Shown piece after piece: positions 45,271 to 55,330 of a stretch of DNA of 64,000 bases. The stretch covers positions 1,302,001-1,366,000 of the forward strand of contig NZ_CP012882.1 in NCBI RefSeq assembly GCF_002224265.1, given 5' to 3'. This DNA is from Vibrio vulnificus NBRC 15645 = ATCC 27562. GTDB taxonomy: Bacteria > Pseudomonadota > Gammaproteobacteria > Enterobacterales > Vibrionaceae. Under the pieces are notes generated by a model. It was not told the origin of the DNA. It made no database searches and worked only from the letters and a program-made list of their open reading frames with translations. How positions within the stretch are numbered: position 1 is the first letter of the stretch; each line of letters starts with the position of its first letter. Both the position numbers and the translations under genes were made by a program.

Positions 45271-45885
45271 ATGAAGAAAGAAAACTTAATGACAAAACAA
45301 AATCCTCTGCTGCTCTTGACGCTCGGCTATGCTGTCATCTTCGTTTTCTCTGCGGTATCGCCGACCTCTCACGCCGTGTGGATTGCTGAAATCATTCCAG
45401 CCGTTGCCATTCTTGCGACGATCATTTGGCTCAGTCGACGCTTTACCTTTAGTCGTACCGCGTATCTACTGATGTTTGTGTGGCTTTGTCTACACACCAT
45501 TGGCGCAAAATACACCTTCGCCGAAGTGCCATTTGATTGGTTCAACCAGCTGATTGGCTCGGAAAGAAACAACTATGATCGTTTGGCCCACTTTTCTATC
45601 GGTCTTTACGCTTATCCCATTGCAGAGTACTTAGTAAAACAGCATAAACAGTCGTTCACCTTTGCTTCTTTATTTGCCCTGTTTGCGATTATGAGCTTAG
45701 CCGCTGCCTATGAAATTATTGAATGGTGGTATGCCGCCCTCGCCGGTGGTGACGAAGGCATCGCTTTTCTCGGCTCTCAAGGTGATATCTGGGACGCACA
45801 GAAAGACATGCTGTGTGACACCTTGGGAGCGCTTACCTCATTAATGCTTTTGCGTCTCCAAGGTGTTGGCCGCAATCCAGCTTAA
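45271..45885 (+). CDS. DUF2238 inner-membrane protein (YjdF-like)
   Basis: 204 residues with about six hydrophobic segments. 'YDRLAHFSIGLYAYPIAEYL', 'AYEIIEWWYAA' and the end 'GDIWDAQKDMLCDTLGAL' are the DUF2238 signatures, rich in acidic and aromatic residues within membrane segments. The function is unknown. The last 45 bases overlap the 3' end of cutA on the other strand. A second start at the ATG 15 bases on (45289) is possible. Confidence 0.9.
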   Translation: MKKENLMTKQNPLLLLTLGYAVIFVFSAVSPTSHAVWIAEIIPAVAILATIIWLSRRFTFSRTAYLLMFVWLCLHTIGAKYTFAEVPFDWFNQLIGSERNNYDRLAHFSIGLYAYPIAEYLVKQHKQSFTFASLFALFAIMSLAAAYEIIEWWYAALAGGDEGIAFLGSQGDIWDAQKDMLCDTLGALTSLMLLRLQGVGRNPA

Positions 45886-46182
45886 ATAGGGCTGAAAGCC
45901 CGCAGCAATGTCGAGTTGTACAATTTGCGGCACTTCGTAGTTGTGCAACTCACGTATCGATTCTTCCACCAGCGTATAAAGCGATTTTTTGCTTTTTATC
46001 ACCAGCAGCGTTTCACTGTCGTGGCAAACCTCTTCTTGCCAAACATAATGGCTAGTCATCGGTATTTCTTGAATACATGCCGCAAGTTGTTTGCTCAATA
46101 GCGCCTTAATGATGGCGTGTTTGTTCTCATCATCATTGGTGGTGGTCAACACCACACAAAAGTCATGGTTTGAATCACTCAT
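45841..46182 (-). CDS. cutA: CutA1 divalent-ion tolerance protein
   Basis: 113 residues, close to the usual 105-115. 'VVLTTTNDDENKHAIIKALL', 'AACIQEIPMTSHYVWQ', 'ETLLVIKSK' and 'HNYEVPQIVQLDI' are the CutA1 core. CutA1 forms very stable trimers and is linked to copper tolerance, though the mechanism is unclear. It overlaps the upstream LysR gene by 8 bp and the convergent DUF2238 gene by 45 bp. Confidence 0.95.
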   Translation of the reverse strand: MSDSNHDFCVVLTTTNDDENKHAIIKALLSKQLAACIQEIPMTSHYVWQEEVCHDSETLLVIKSKKSLYTLVEESIRELHNYEVPQIVQLDIAAGFQPYLSWIAANTLETQKH

Positions 46183-47089
46183 AATGCTCTCTCAATAACT
46201 GGATAAACTGCGTTGTTTTTTCATCAAGCTCCCCTTTTGCGGTATAGATTCCGACATTACCGAGTTGCTGGCGATTGATCACCAACGTTTCGATTTCCTT
46301 TGCGGCCATCCATTCGCACATACGATCACTATAGGGCATGATCGCATCGCTGCACTTTAATAGGTCTAAACTTGCGAACAATGAGTCAACATCATAGATT
46401 GCTCTGTCTTCTAGCCTGGATGCTGACAGTTCAAACGGCGATGTCATGTGGTCAGCAAGAACTGAACGGTGACGAGCATGATCGGGCGTGACTCGCAGCA
46501 GCGGGTAGCCTTTCTGTTGTTCTAGGCGCTTTTCACTCTCTTTCGAGCGAATTTTCAGTAACGGGTGCTCACGGCGCACAAAGTAAGCCTCGTTGTCTTG
46601 AAATAATGGGATGAAATGTACCTTACAACGATCGTGGAGGCCTTGGACTTCATGGCCAACAAAAAGATCCAACTCCCCTTGAATCAGATGATGCATAAGC
46701 GACAAGTTGTTGCCAAATTCGAGGTGTAACGAGGTATTGGGAATACGTTCTTGGTAGCTTTCTACACTCTGTTTGACAAATAGCTCCCACCAAGCCTCAC
46801 CAGTACCAACTTTTAATTTACCAAAATGACGTTGCTGCATATCGGTAAAACGGTGCATCAACTGAGCATGTTTTTCTTGCTGCTCTTGGGCATAGGATTT
46901 AAACATCCGGCCATATTCTGTCAACTCGACACCTTTGGAGCGGCGATGAAATAGTGAGACACCAATATCACTCTCGAGCTTTTTGATGGCGGCGGTCAGC
47001 GTTGGTTGGCTAATATGCAGTTTTTCCGCCGCTTGTTTGATATTCAGTTCATGAGCGACGGTTAAGAAATAACGATAGTTTTTGTTCAT
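46175..47089 (-). CDS. LysR-family regulator
   Basis: 304 residues. The N-terminal helix-turn-helix ('FLTVAHELNIKQAAEKLHIS', 'QPTLTAAIKKLE') is clear and a LysR effector domain follows. It is divergent from the GH13 glucosidase gene with a 217-bp gap that contains a GATATA-N9-TATATC repeat, so it may control that gene. It is translationally coupled to cutA by an 8-bp overlap. The ligand is unknown. Confidence 0.9.
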   Translation of the reverse strand: MNKNYRYFLTVAHELNIKQAAEKLHISQPTLTAAIKKLESDIGVSLFHRRSKGVELTEYGRMFKSYAQEQQEKHAQLMHRFTDMQQRHFGKLKVGTGEAWWELFVKQSVESYQERIPNTSLHLEFGNNLSLMHHLIQGELDLFVGHEVQGLHDRCKVHFIPLFQDNEAYFVRREHPLLKIRSKESEKRLEQQKGYPLLRVTPDHARHRSVLADHMTSPFELSASRLEDRAIYDVDSLFASLDLLKCSDAIMPYSDRMCEWMAAKEIETLVINRQQLGNVGIYTAKGELDEKTTQFIQLLREHYE

Positions 47090-47204
47090 GGTTCATCTCT
47101 CGCACAGCACACATCATCGGAGCGCACGGCGTTAAACGGTAAAGATCACATTTCTGCTGACTAATTTATCCTCAATTGAACTTAGCACAGCATGCGTTGC
47201 TAAT

Positions 47205-47225
47205 GATATAAAAAAAATCTATATC
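47205..47225. promoter_or_regulatory. Possible LysR-type operator
   Basis: GATATA, nine-base spacer, TATATC, midway between the LysR gene and the glucosidase gene. LysR sites are typically T-N11-A palindromes; the T and A of this repeat are close to that spacing. Tentative. Confidence 0.4.
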
Positions 47226-47303
47226 AAACCAAATGTAATCTATTTTTATTGTGAACTCAGAAAGACTACATTGATGCTAACAAAAAGCTTAAAGAGGTTT
47301 TAG

Positions 47304-48941
<1,638 letters not shown>

Positions 48942-48948
48942 AGAATCA

Positions 48949-48980
48949 AAAAGGGAAACCACCTGGTTTCCCTTATTTTT
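48949..48980. terminator. Bidirectional intrinsic terminator
   Basis: AAGGGAAACC, loop ACCT, GGTTTCCCTT, then ATTTTT, between the convergent glucosidase and zinc-ribbon genes. Confidence 0.9.
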
Positions 48981-48983
48981 ACT

Positions 48984-49235
48984 CTATTTCAGCTTGGCTT
49001 TCCCACCAATAATTTTATAAGCGGGGGTTCCTCTGATGAGGCTATCACGCGCAAACTCACTATCACAGTTGGGGCAATGGCATGCTTTTTCACAGTAATT
49101 GTCGACGACACGCTCTTTAAAGCATTTCACTAAAGCGCCCTTTCCTCCTTTTCGATATTTAAACAGTAAGGCGCGACATTTGCTGCAAATAATCTCAACC
49201 GTTCGTTCGGGGGCTTTTTTGTTTGGCTTGGCCAT
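48984..49235 (-). CDS. Small zinc-ribbon protein
   Basis: 83 residues with seven cysteines: Cys17-x2-Cys20, Cys38, Cys48, Cys52, and Cys54-x2-Cys57. The two CxxC pairs fit a zinc ribbon; the protein is otherwise basic, including 'KPNKKAPER' at the start and 'GGKAKLK' at the end, so nucleic-acid binding is plausible. No specific family name is certain. Its ATG overlaps the sgrR-like stop by one base (TGATG), so it is translationally coupled. Confidence 0.8.
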   Translation of the reverse strand: MAKPNKKAPERTVEIICSKCRALLFKYRKGGKGALVKCFKERVVDNYCEKACHCPNCDSEFARDSLIRGTPAYKIIGGKAKLK

Positions 49236-50926
49236 CAGTTATCTAATTCCGGTTTCACCCACACTTGGCTGAAGTCAAACCAGCCTAGCGCATTGCATTT
49301 TGCGTTTTGCAGCGCACCACTGTGGTCTTTGTTGACCCCTAACCAACAATGGAACATCGGGATAACTTGGCAACTGCGCACTAATTGTCGACCGATTTCA
49401 CGCGCGGGAAACTCTTCGCAGCCTCCTTCTCGCCACAGGTCTACGAGTTGACTCCAGCGAGCAAAGTCACCATCCGTGCTCATCGACTCAATATTGCTGT
49501 AATCCAATAACCAACCCGCCAGTGCGTCATCCCGATTCGTCGCAATGCCCATGGCTTTGATCCAAACATCCACACTCTCAGGTTCTTGCAAAGACGCATC
49601 ATATTTCACGAACTCCACATCAATGTGGTAGCGCTTGAGAATGGTCTTAATGGTTTTCGCGATCACGGGAAACATCGGGTGCTGAGCTTGATACGCCACT
49701 GAAATTCTTGCTAGTTCTGTCGGGGGCTCCATATTGGGTTTCGGGTAAAGATCGATCCAGCCGGGTTTGATGCCAAACGCTTGCAGCAATCCGAGTTCGA
49801 TCACTTTCTCTTGAGGAACGTAGCTAAACAGCTGATAACCGTTGAGAACGGAAGCTAAAAATTCCGCCCAGCGAGGATCTTTTGCCACACCACAACGTTT
49901 ATTAAGCAACAGAAAAGTACAACCTGGGTCGAGTTCCACTTCATCAGATAACGAGGAAGCGTCCATGATGGGTTTGCTTAAGCTTGGGTAGACCATCGAC
50001 GAGTACGCTTCGTCAATCACCCACACTTCCACTTGGTCCAGTAGCGGACGAAAGCCAAAATAGCCGTCAAATGCGCGAAGAATTAGCCTTTTATCGTCGT
50101 TCGATTGAACCATATAGGGGCCCGTTCCGACTGGGCGAATGTGGTAATCCTCACTGCGCAGCCTTTCGGGCAGCAGTATTTTGGCTTGAGACTCACTCAG
50201 TGCCAAAGGCAGATGAAAATCGTCTTTAAACAGGTGAATATCCACCACCCATGGGCTGGGTGTGGTCACAGATTGAAGATGAGAAAAAAGATTGAGTCTG
50301 CGCAGCTCTAGCAAGCTTTCGATCACCATGTCGGTAGTCAGTAGCTCACCATTGTGAAAGCGAACACCTGGTCGCAGGTAAAAACGCCAGTGTTTGGCAC
50401 TGCGCATTTCCCATGTATGTGCCAGATCAGGTTGCAAAACGTCGTTATCATCGAGCTTGGTTAAGCCACTAAAGATTTGCCGCGCAATGTGAATTTCCGT
50501 TCTGCGCATCTGTAAATGCGGATTGAGCATAGAGAGTGGTCGATAATAAGGTAAACGAACCACCTGTTCCCCTTCTCGGTGCTGCAAACCAAGATAGCCT
50601 TGGATCACCTGCGTGAGTTTTGCCGCGTCACTGTCTAATACTTCGAGCGCTTGACCAATTTTCCCTTCTTCCAAATAGCGCTTGGCAAGGTTTTCACTCA
50701 CGTCTGCTTTGCTGCGCTTGAAAATAAGCTGGGAGAGCTTGCCGCGCCCCGCGGCGGGATGCCACTCAATCCAGCCTTCTTCTTCAAGTTTGTTTAGAAC
50801 GATGCGAGCGTTGCGACGGGTGCAGAACAGAATTTCAGTGATGTCTTCAAGCTGAACATCACTGTTTTTACCGTCGAAGTGTTGGAAAAGCGTTTCAAAT
50901 TGGACTCTTAGACGCGGGCTACTCAT
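49235..50926 (-). CDS. sgrR: SgrR-family regulator with solute-binding domain
   Basis: 563 residues. The N-terminal ~110 form the SgrR winged-helix region ('LEDITEILFCTRRNARIVLN', 'WIEWHPAAGRGKLS'). The rest resembles a type 5 (oligopeptide-like) solute-binding protein ('LHIARQIFSGLTKL'-type block, 'HTWEMRSAKHWRFYLRPGVR'). In enterobacteria SgrR senses sugar-phosphate stress and activates the sRNA SgrS. No SgrS-like gene or sugar exporter is visible beside it; only 73 bp separate its start from the next gene. Its target here is therefore unknown. Confidence 0.9.
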   Translation of the reverse strand: MSSPRLRVQFETLFQHFDGKNSDVQLEDITEILFCTRRNARIVLNKLEEEGWIEWHPAAGRGKLSQLIFKRSKADVSENLAKRYLEEGKIGQALEVLDSDAAKLTQVIQGYLGLQHREGEQVVRLPYYRPLSMLNPHLQMRRTEIHIARQIFSGLTKLDDNDVLQPDLAHTWEMRSAKHWRFYLRPGVRFHNGELLTTDMVIESLLELRRLNLFSHLQSVTTPSPWVVDIHLFKDDFHLPLALSESQAKILLPERLRSEDYHIRPVGTGPYMVQSNDDKRLILRAFDGYFGFRPLLDQVEVWVIDEAYSSMVYPSLSKPIMDASSLSDEVELDPGCTFLLLNKRCGVAKDPRWAEFLASVLNGYQLFSYVPQEKVIELGLLQAFGIKPGWIDLYPKPNMEPPTELARISVAYQAQHPMFPVIAKTIKTILKRYHIDVEFVKYDASLQEPESVDVWIKAMGIATNRDDALAGWLLDYSNIESMSTDGDFARWSQLVDLWREGGCEEFPAREIGRQLVRSCQVIPMFHCWLGVNKDHSGALQNAKCNALGWFDFSQVWVKPELDN

Positions 50927-50999
50927 AAAATGGGAAATTTCGTCGTTGAATTCGGTAGCCCTAAGTTTCCTTATTTTTGCTTAACAGTGCAAACGATTT

Positions 51000-51236
51000 T
51001 CACGCATCGATTGCAACGCCTAATTGCTGCGAAATTTCAATGAGTTGAGATTCAGAATCTAACTTGATTGACCATTTGCACTCCGCACCGTTCGCCACCA
51101 AAACATTGGCGCCACGACCAATGAGTTGAACAGCATCGACCTGAGTGTTTAAAGTGACACTGTGACTACCTTGCAACCTCACTACGACTTCATGTGGCGT
51201 GACGATGATTTTACCGTGGCTAAATTCGATCACCAT
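51000..51236 (-). CDS. Small protein, DUF3389-like
   Basis: From the ATG at 51236, one base after the thioesterase stop, 78 residues; an in-frame ATG at 51248 lies inside that gene. It is beta-rich ('IEFSHGKIIVTPHEVVVRLQ', 'VQLIGRGANVLVANG') with no membrane segment. It resembles a Vibrio family I recall as DUF3389; the function is unknown. Close coupling to the hotdog thioesterase suggests one transcript. Confidence 0.75.
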   Translation of the reverse strand: MVIEFSHGKIIVTPHEVVVRLQGSHSVTLNTQVDAVQLIGRGANVLVANGAECKWSIKLDSESQLIEISQQLGVAIDA

Positions 51237-51237
51237 G

Positions 51238-51672
51238 TTAAACACCACGCTCTTTGTGCTGTTTTACAGCAATGGTCAAACGGCTGGTGCAGACCAATCT
51301 CTCACGTTCATCTGTAATGGTGATTTGCCACACTTGCGTTGATACACCGAGATGGATTGGTGTCGCCGTGCCAATCACATAACCGCTGCGCATCGGGCGA
51401 ATATGGTTGGCATTAATATCGAGCCCAACACAATAAGAACCGGCAGCCACGCAAAAATTGGCCGCTAAAGAGCCGAGTGTTTCAGCAAGCACCACCGATG
51501 CGCCACCATGTAACATCCCGAGTGGTTGATGAGTAAAACTGCAAACCGGCATGGTTGCAGTCAGAGAGTTTTCGGTAAACCCGGTGTATTCGATTTGTAA
51601 GTGTTCAATAAGCGTATTTTTTGAGGTTGCGTTTAGGGTCGCTAAATCGATCGGTTTTTTCCAAATGCTCAT
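51238..51672 (-). CDS. Hotdog-fold thioesterase (MenI/YdiI/PaaI type)
   Basis: 144 residues. The hotdog core shows 'SFTHQPLGMLHGGASVVLAE', with the HGG turn and the following Glu that serves as general base in YdiI-like enzymes, then 'CVGLDINANHIRP'. Relatives hydrolyse DHNA-CoA, aryl-CoA or acyl-CoA esters. The substrate is not evident. It is followed without gap by the DUF3389-like gene. Confidence 0.9.
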   Translation of the reverse strand: MSIWKKPIDLATLNATSKNTLIEHLQIEYTGFTENSLTATMPVCSFTHQPLGMLHGGASVVLAETLGSLAANFCVAAGSYCVGLDINANHIRPMRSGYVIGTATPIHLGVSTQVWQITITDERERLVCTSRLTIAVKQHKERGV

Positions 51673-51739
51673 TCTTTTGCCAGATTTTCGTTACAATTGG
51701 CGCTAGTATATACCCAAAATTATCGATATGGAGATTGTT

Positions 51740-52531
51740 ATGTCATCGTGGTTGAAAGCTTCTGCACTCATCGCCGTTGCTGGGCTTACTGCTTGCACTT
51801 CTTCCCCTACTGGGCGTAATCAACTGCTGATGTTTTCAGATAGTGAGATGTCCACGCTCGGTGCGAACTCTTTTGAGCAGATGAAAAAAGAGATTCCGAT
51901 CAGCCAAAACAAAGCGACCAATCAATATGTTCAGTGTGTTGCGAAAGCGATTACCGACACCATTCCCCCTCAGCCCGGTTTCAAAGAGTGGGAAGTGGTG
52001 GTATTTGATAGTGACCAAGTGAACGCTTTTGCCCTGCCAGGGGGAAAAATTGGCGTTTATACTGGCTTGTTGAATGTTGCGGTTAACCAAGACCAACTGG
52101 CGACGGTCATTGGCCATGAAGTGGCACACGTGCTCGCAGAACACAGCAATGAACGTCTCTCTCAAAGTCAGCTTGCCAATGCCGGATTGCAGTTGGCCAA
52201 CGTTGCCATCGGTGCGTCTGAGTATAAGCAGTATCAACAAATTACCATGGCGGCTCTGGGGGTTGGTGTGCAATATGGGGTAATTTTACCTTACGGCCGC
52301 ACCCAAGAATCCGAAGCCGATATTGTCGGCCTAGAATACATGGCAAAAGCAGGATTCGATCCAAAACAGAGTGTGGAACTGTGGAAAAACATGGCGAAAG
52401 CCTCAGGCGGAAACCAACCTCCCGAGCTACTTTCAACTCACCCATCCCACAGTACGCGCATCAAAGATTTGCAGGACAGAGCCAGTAAATTGCCCGTTTA
52501 CCAAGGTAAATCTCCGAGCTGTAAAGCTTAA
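51740..52531 (+). CDS. M48-family lipoprotein metalloprotease (LoiP-like)
   Basis: 263 residues from the ATG at 51740 (GGAG seven bases upstream; an earlier ATG at 51728 is less likely). A lipoprotein signal ends in LTAC (Cys about 19). The zinc motif HEVAH begins at His126 ('VIGHEVAHVLAEHSNE') and a downstream Glu lies in 'ESEADIVGLEYM'. The size matches E. coli LoiP/YggG and YcaL. It likely acts in outer-membrane protein quality control, facing the periplasm. Confidence 0.93.
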   Translation: MSSWLKASALIAVAGLTACTSSPTGRNQLLMFSDSEMSTLGANSFEQMKKEIPISQNKATNQYVQCVAKAITDTIPPQPGFKEWEVVVFDSDQVNAFALPGGKIGVYTGLLNVAVNQDQLATVIGHEVAHVLAEHSNERLSQSQLANAGLQLANVAIGASEYKQYQQITMAALGVGVQYGVILPYGRTQESEADIVGLEYMAKAGFDPKQSVELWKNMAKASGGNQPPELLSTHPSHSTRIKDLQDRASKLPVYQGKSPSCKA

Positions 52532-52538
52532 ACATAAA

Positions 52539-52562
52539 GAGCTCCGTGAAGGAGCTCTTTAT
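52539..52562. terminator. Terminator after the M48 protease
   Basis: AAAGAGCTCC, loop GTGAA, GGAGCTCTTT, then ATTATT; useful on both strands, where the convergent M50 gene ends nearby. Confidence 0.85.
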
Positions 52563-52602
52563 TATTGGAAATACGACACTTTTTCTAGAGGCAAGGGATT
52601 GG

Positions 52603-53685
52603 CTAGGAGCCCAGAATCAATAGCGGTAAACGCATCAAATCATCGCCCGTTGCCGCAAAATACCAGATGATCGAAACAAAACCCGCCACAGACATAAGAT
52701 ACCAAGCAAACGCAAAGCACTGACCATAACGCGTCAGAGGAAGAAGATGGCTATGATGTCGGCCACGCCATTCCATCACAATCTCTAACATCCCCATAAT
52801 GAGCAGAAAACCAAACAGAGTTAAACCTAATGCATAGGAAAGATACACACCCGCAGCCGCGGTGAGTACGCCGCCAACGAGCCCCACCCAACTGTTCATC
52901 GAAAACGTGATGCTTTTGAGAATATGCCCACCATCTAATGGGAGAATGGGCAGTAAGTTAAACAAGTTTAATAAGGCGTTAAACACCGCTAGCGCTGCGA
53001 AAAAAGCCTCGCCCGTCAGCCAATAGGTCACCACCAGAATTACGCTGAGAATCAGACCAAAGAACGGCCCCATAATGGAAATTACGACATCCTGCCAACG
53101 GGTATTGATCTTATCATCGCTGAGCGCCATACCGCCAAAAAACGGAATTAGGTAAAACCCTTTGGTTTGCATGCCAAAGTACTTCATTGCACGAACATGA
53201 CCATATTCGTGAATCACCAAACAAGCAATCAACGCCAGCGCAAACTGAAATGAAAACAGCCATGAATAAGCAGCCAAACTCATTGAAGCAAGGGCAACTT
53301 TGATGATCTTGGCACTTTTAAGTGCTTTCATGCCCAGAGAAATTAAGCCAATCAGGCTAAAACGGCGCTCTTCTTGACGCGGTTGCACGGGCACTTGCTG
53401 CTCGATGTCTTTTTCGTTTCGACTCCCCTGCGCCACAAGCTGATCATTGACACCGCATTGGTAGTCCAATTGGAATGGTTGCCACGTTAAATGACCTTTG
53501 AGCTGACAGTTTAGCGTCTCTTCGCCCACCATAAGGTGAAACTCATGAACAAACTCCCCTTGTTGTCCGCGCGTAGCATCACGCTGAGAAACCAGAGTGT
53601 TGTCCCAAAAAAGCTGCTGCCAACCTGCCATTGAGCCTTCAAGTCTCAACGAGCGCCCAAGAAATTCGATATTTAATAGTTCCAA
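52603..53685 (-). CDS. M50-like site-2 membrane protease
   Basis: 360 residues. About 120 N-terminal residues are soluble and beta-rich ('WQPFQLDYQCGVNDQ'), an unusual appendage. Then come about seven hydrophobic segments. The zinc motif HEYGH is at His159-His163 and the third-ligand region 'LLPILPLDGGHILK' contains Asp251. Site-2 proteases cut within membranes, often to release regulators. The target is unknown. Confidence 0.9.
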   Translation of the reverse strand: MELLNIEFLGRSLRLEGSMAGWQQLFWDNTLVSQRDATRGQQGEFVHEFHLMVGEETLNCQLKGHLTWQPFQLDYQCGVNDQLVAQGSRNEKDIEQQVPVQPRQEERRFSLIGLISLGMKALKSAKIIKVALASMSLAAYSWLFSFQFALALIACLVIHEYGHVRAMKYFGMQTKGFYLIPFFGGMALSDDKINTRWQDVVISIMGPFFGLILSVILVVTYWLTGEAFFAALAVFNALLNLFNLLPILPLDGGHILKSITFSMNSWVGLVGGVLTAAAGVYLSYALGLTLFGFLLIMGMLEIVMEWRGRHHSHLLPLTRYGQCFAFAWYLMSVAGFVSIIWYFAATGDDLMRLPLLILGS

Positions 53686-53818
53686 CGTTTACTCGGCTAT
53701 CCAAATAGACAAAGGCCCCATTATGCCTGTGCACAATGGGGGTTAAAAGCGCCCTGCTTCTGAACAGCGCACAATTTGAACAGATAGCACGCAATTTCCC
53801 CATAAAATAATCAAAATG

Positions 53819-53835
53819 TTTCTGGTCAAACCATT
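53819..53835. promoter_or_regulatory. FadR-like operator upstream of fadL-volA
   Basis: TTTCTGGTCAAACCATT. The core CTGGTCnnACCA is the FadR half-site pattern (consensus CTGGTCNGACCAG) with one changed central base. It is about 225 bases before the fadL ATG, in a 375-bp gap that has no other gene. A fatty-acid-responsive control of a fatty-acid uptake operon is plausible. Confidence 0.5.
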
Positions 53836-54060
53836 CATTGAAAAAATATCTCCATAATACATCGCCTTACAGATACAGACTTGATCTATGCATCAAATTT
53901 ACTGTTTAAAAAGCACACTAACTTTGACACTTTCGCTTACATTAAATTAACATCCATGTTACATAATAGAATTAATACTCAACTCAATAAGTCGAGTTGC
54001 ATAACAAACAACAATTACAAGGACATCTGTCCACAATCACACACCCTAGGAGGGTCAAGG

Positions 54061-55308
54061 ATGAACAAGAAGAACTGCTCTCTGCTGACGATATCGATAT
54101 TGTTTGCCTGCCATGCCAACGCCGCTGGTTTCCAAGTTGCGGAACATTCAGCGTCTGGTCTTGGTCGAGCGTTTTCCGGTGAAGGGGCTGTTGCTGACAA
54201 CGCTTCGGTACTGGCGAGAAACCCAGCCGCGATGACACTATTTGAAAACGCACAGTTTTCTGGTGCCCTGTCTATCGTTGATCCAGAGGTCAATGTCTAC
54301 GACAAAACGAATGGTGAACAATCTGATGACGTTGCGCCTTTGCAACTTGTTCCAGCGGCCTATTACATCAGCCCTATCAATGAGAAGTGGGCATGGGGTA
54401 TTGGTATGTTTACCAACTACGGTGTGGCAACTGACTACCCAGACGACATTTCGGCTGGCGACATGGCTGGTGATACCGCATTGGTTTCAGTGGGGATCAA
54501 CCCCAATATCGCCTATCGCGTTAATGAAGCGTTGAGCGTAGGCGCTGGTGTGAATTTTGTTTATGCGCACGCAGAGTTGACTCGTCACAAGGGTTCTCTC
54601 GCGCCTCTGTTTGGATCGACCGATAAATCAGAAAACCTGATCGGGATGACTGGCACGACCTTTGGTTACGGCTGGAACGTTGGCGCACTCTACGAACTCA
54701 GTGAAAAAACACGCTTTGGTTTGGGTTATCGTTCTAAAGTCGATCTGGATTTCGATGATGGTGAGTTCAGCAGCTACGACTCAGGCATCGCCACAGCCCC
54801 TAAAGTCGATGGCCGTCTACAGATCAGCCTACCTTCCATCATTGAAGTCTCGGCATACCATGAATTTAACGAACAATGGGCGATGCACGCCGGTTGGCAA
54901 CAAACCGAATGGAGCACATTCACCGAGCTAAAGGCAACGTCTCCACAGTGTAACGATGGTACCGCTGGTCAATGTTTCTATAAACCAGAGCATTACGAAA
55001 ACAACAATCGTTATTCACTTGGTGCAACCTATCAAATGAACGAAAGCTGGACTCTTCGCGCAGGCTTAGCATTTGATGAACAAGCCGGTGAAGCAACCCT
55101 CAGCATTCCTGACAGCGACCGTTTCTGGTACAGCGCAGGCTTAACTTACTTGATGAGCGACAACATGACGATCGACGCGGGCTTTGCACTGGTTAAGAGC
55201 CGTTCTGGTTCATTCAAAGAAACCAACGCAGCAGATGAAGTGCTTGAATTCGAAGCAGAAGGCACGGCTTACATCAGCGCGATTCAAATGAACTACACCT
55301 TTAAGTAA
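54061..55308 (+). CDS. fadL: FadL-family outer-membrane fatty-acid transporter
   Basis: 415 residues from the ATG at 54061 with AGGAGGG upstream; 60 open codons before it are leader. A signal peptide ends 'CHANAAGF', giving the mature start 'GFQVAEHSASGLGRAFSGEG' and 'NPAAMTLF', the FadL plug. The rest is a 14-strand barrel ending 'MNYTFK'. It lets hydrophobic molecules diffuse laterally through the outer membrane. It is followed 22 bp later by the lipase VolA, as in V. cholerae. Confidence 0.94.
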   Translation: MNKKNCSLLTISILFACHANAAGFQVAEHSASGLGRAFSGEGAVADNASVLARNPAAMTLFENAQFSGALSIVDPEVNVYDKTNGEQSDDVAPLQLVPAAYYISPINEKWAWGIGMFTNYGVATDYPDDISAGDMAGDTALVSVGINPNIAYRVNEALSVGAGVNFVYAHAELTRHKGSLAPLFGSTDKSENLIGMTGTTFGYGWNVGALYELSEKTRFGLGYRSKVDLDFDDGEFSSYDSGIATAPKVDGRLQISLPSIIEVSAYHEFNEQWAMHAGWQQTEWSTFTELKATSPQCNDGTAGQCFYKPEHYENNNRYSLGATYQMNESWTLRAGLAFDEQAGEATLSIPDSDRFWYSAGLTYLMSDNMTIDAGFALVKSRSGSFKETNAADEVLEFEAEGTAYISAIQMNYTFK

Positions 55309-55330
55309 TTAGGATTGATGGAGTATAACG

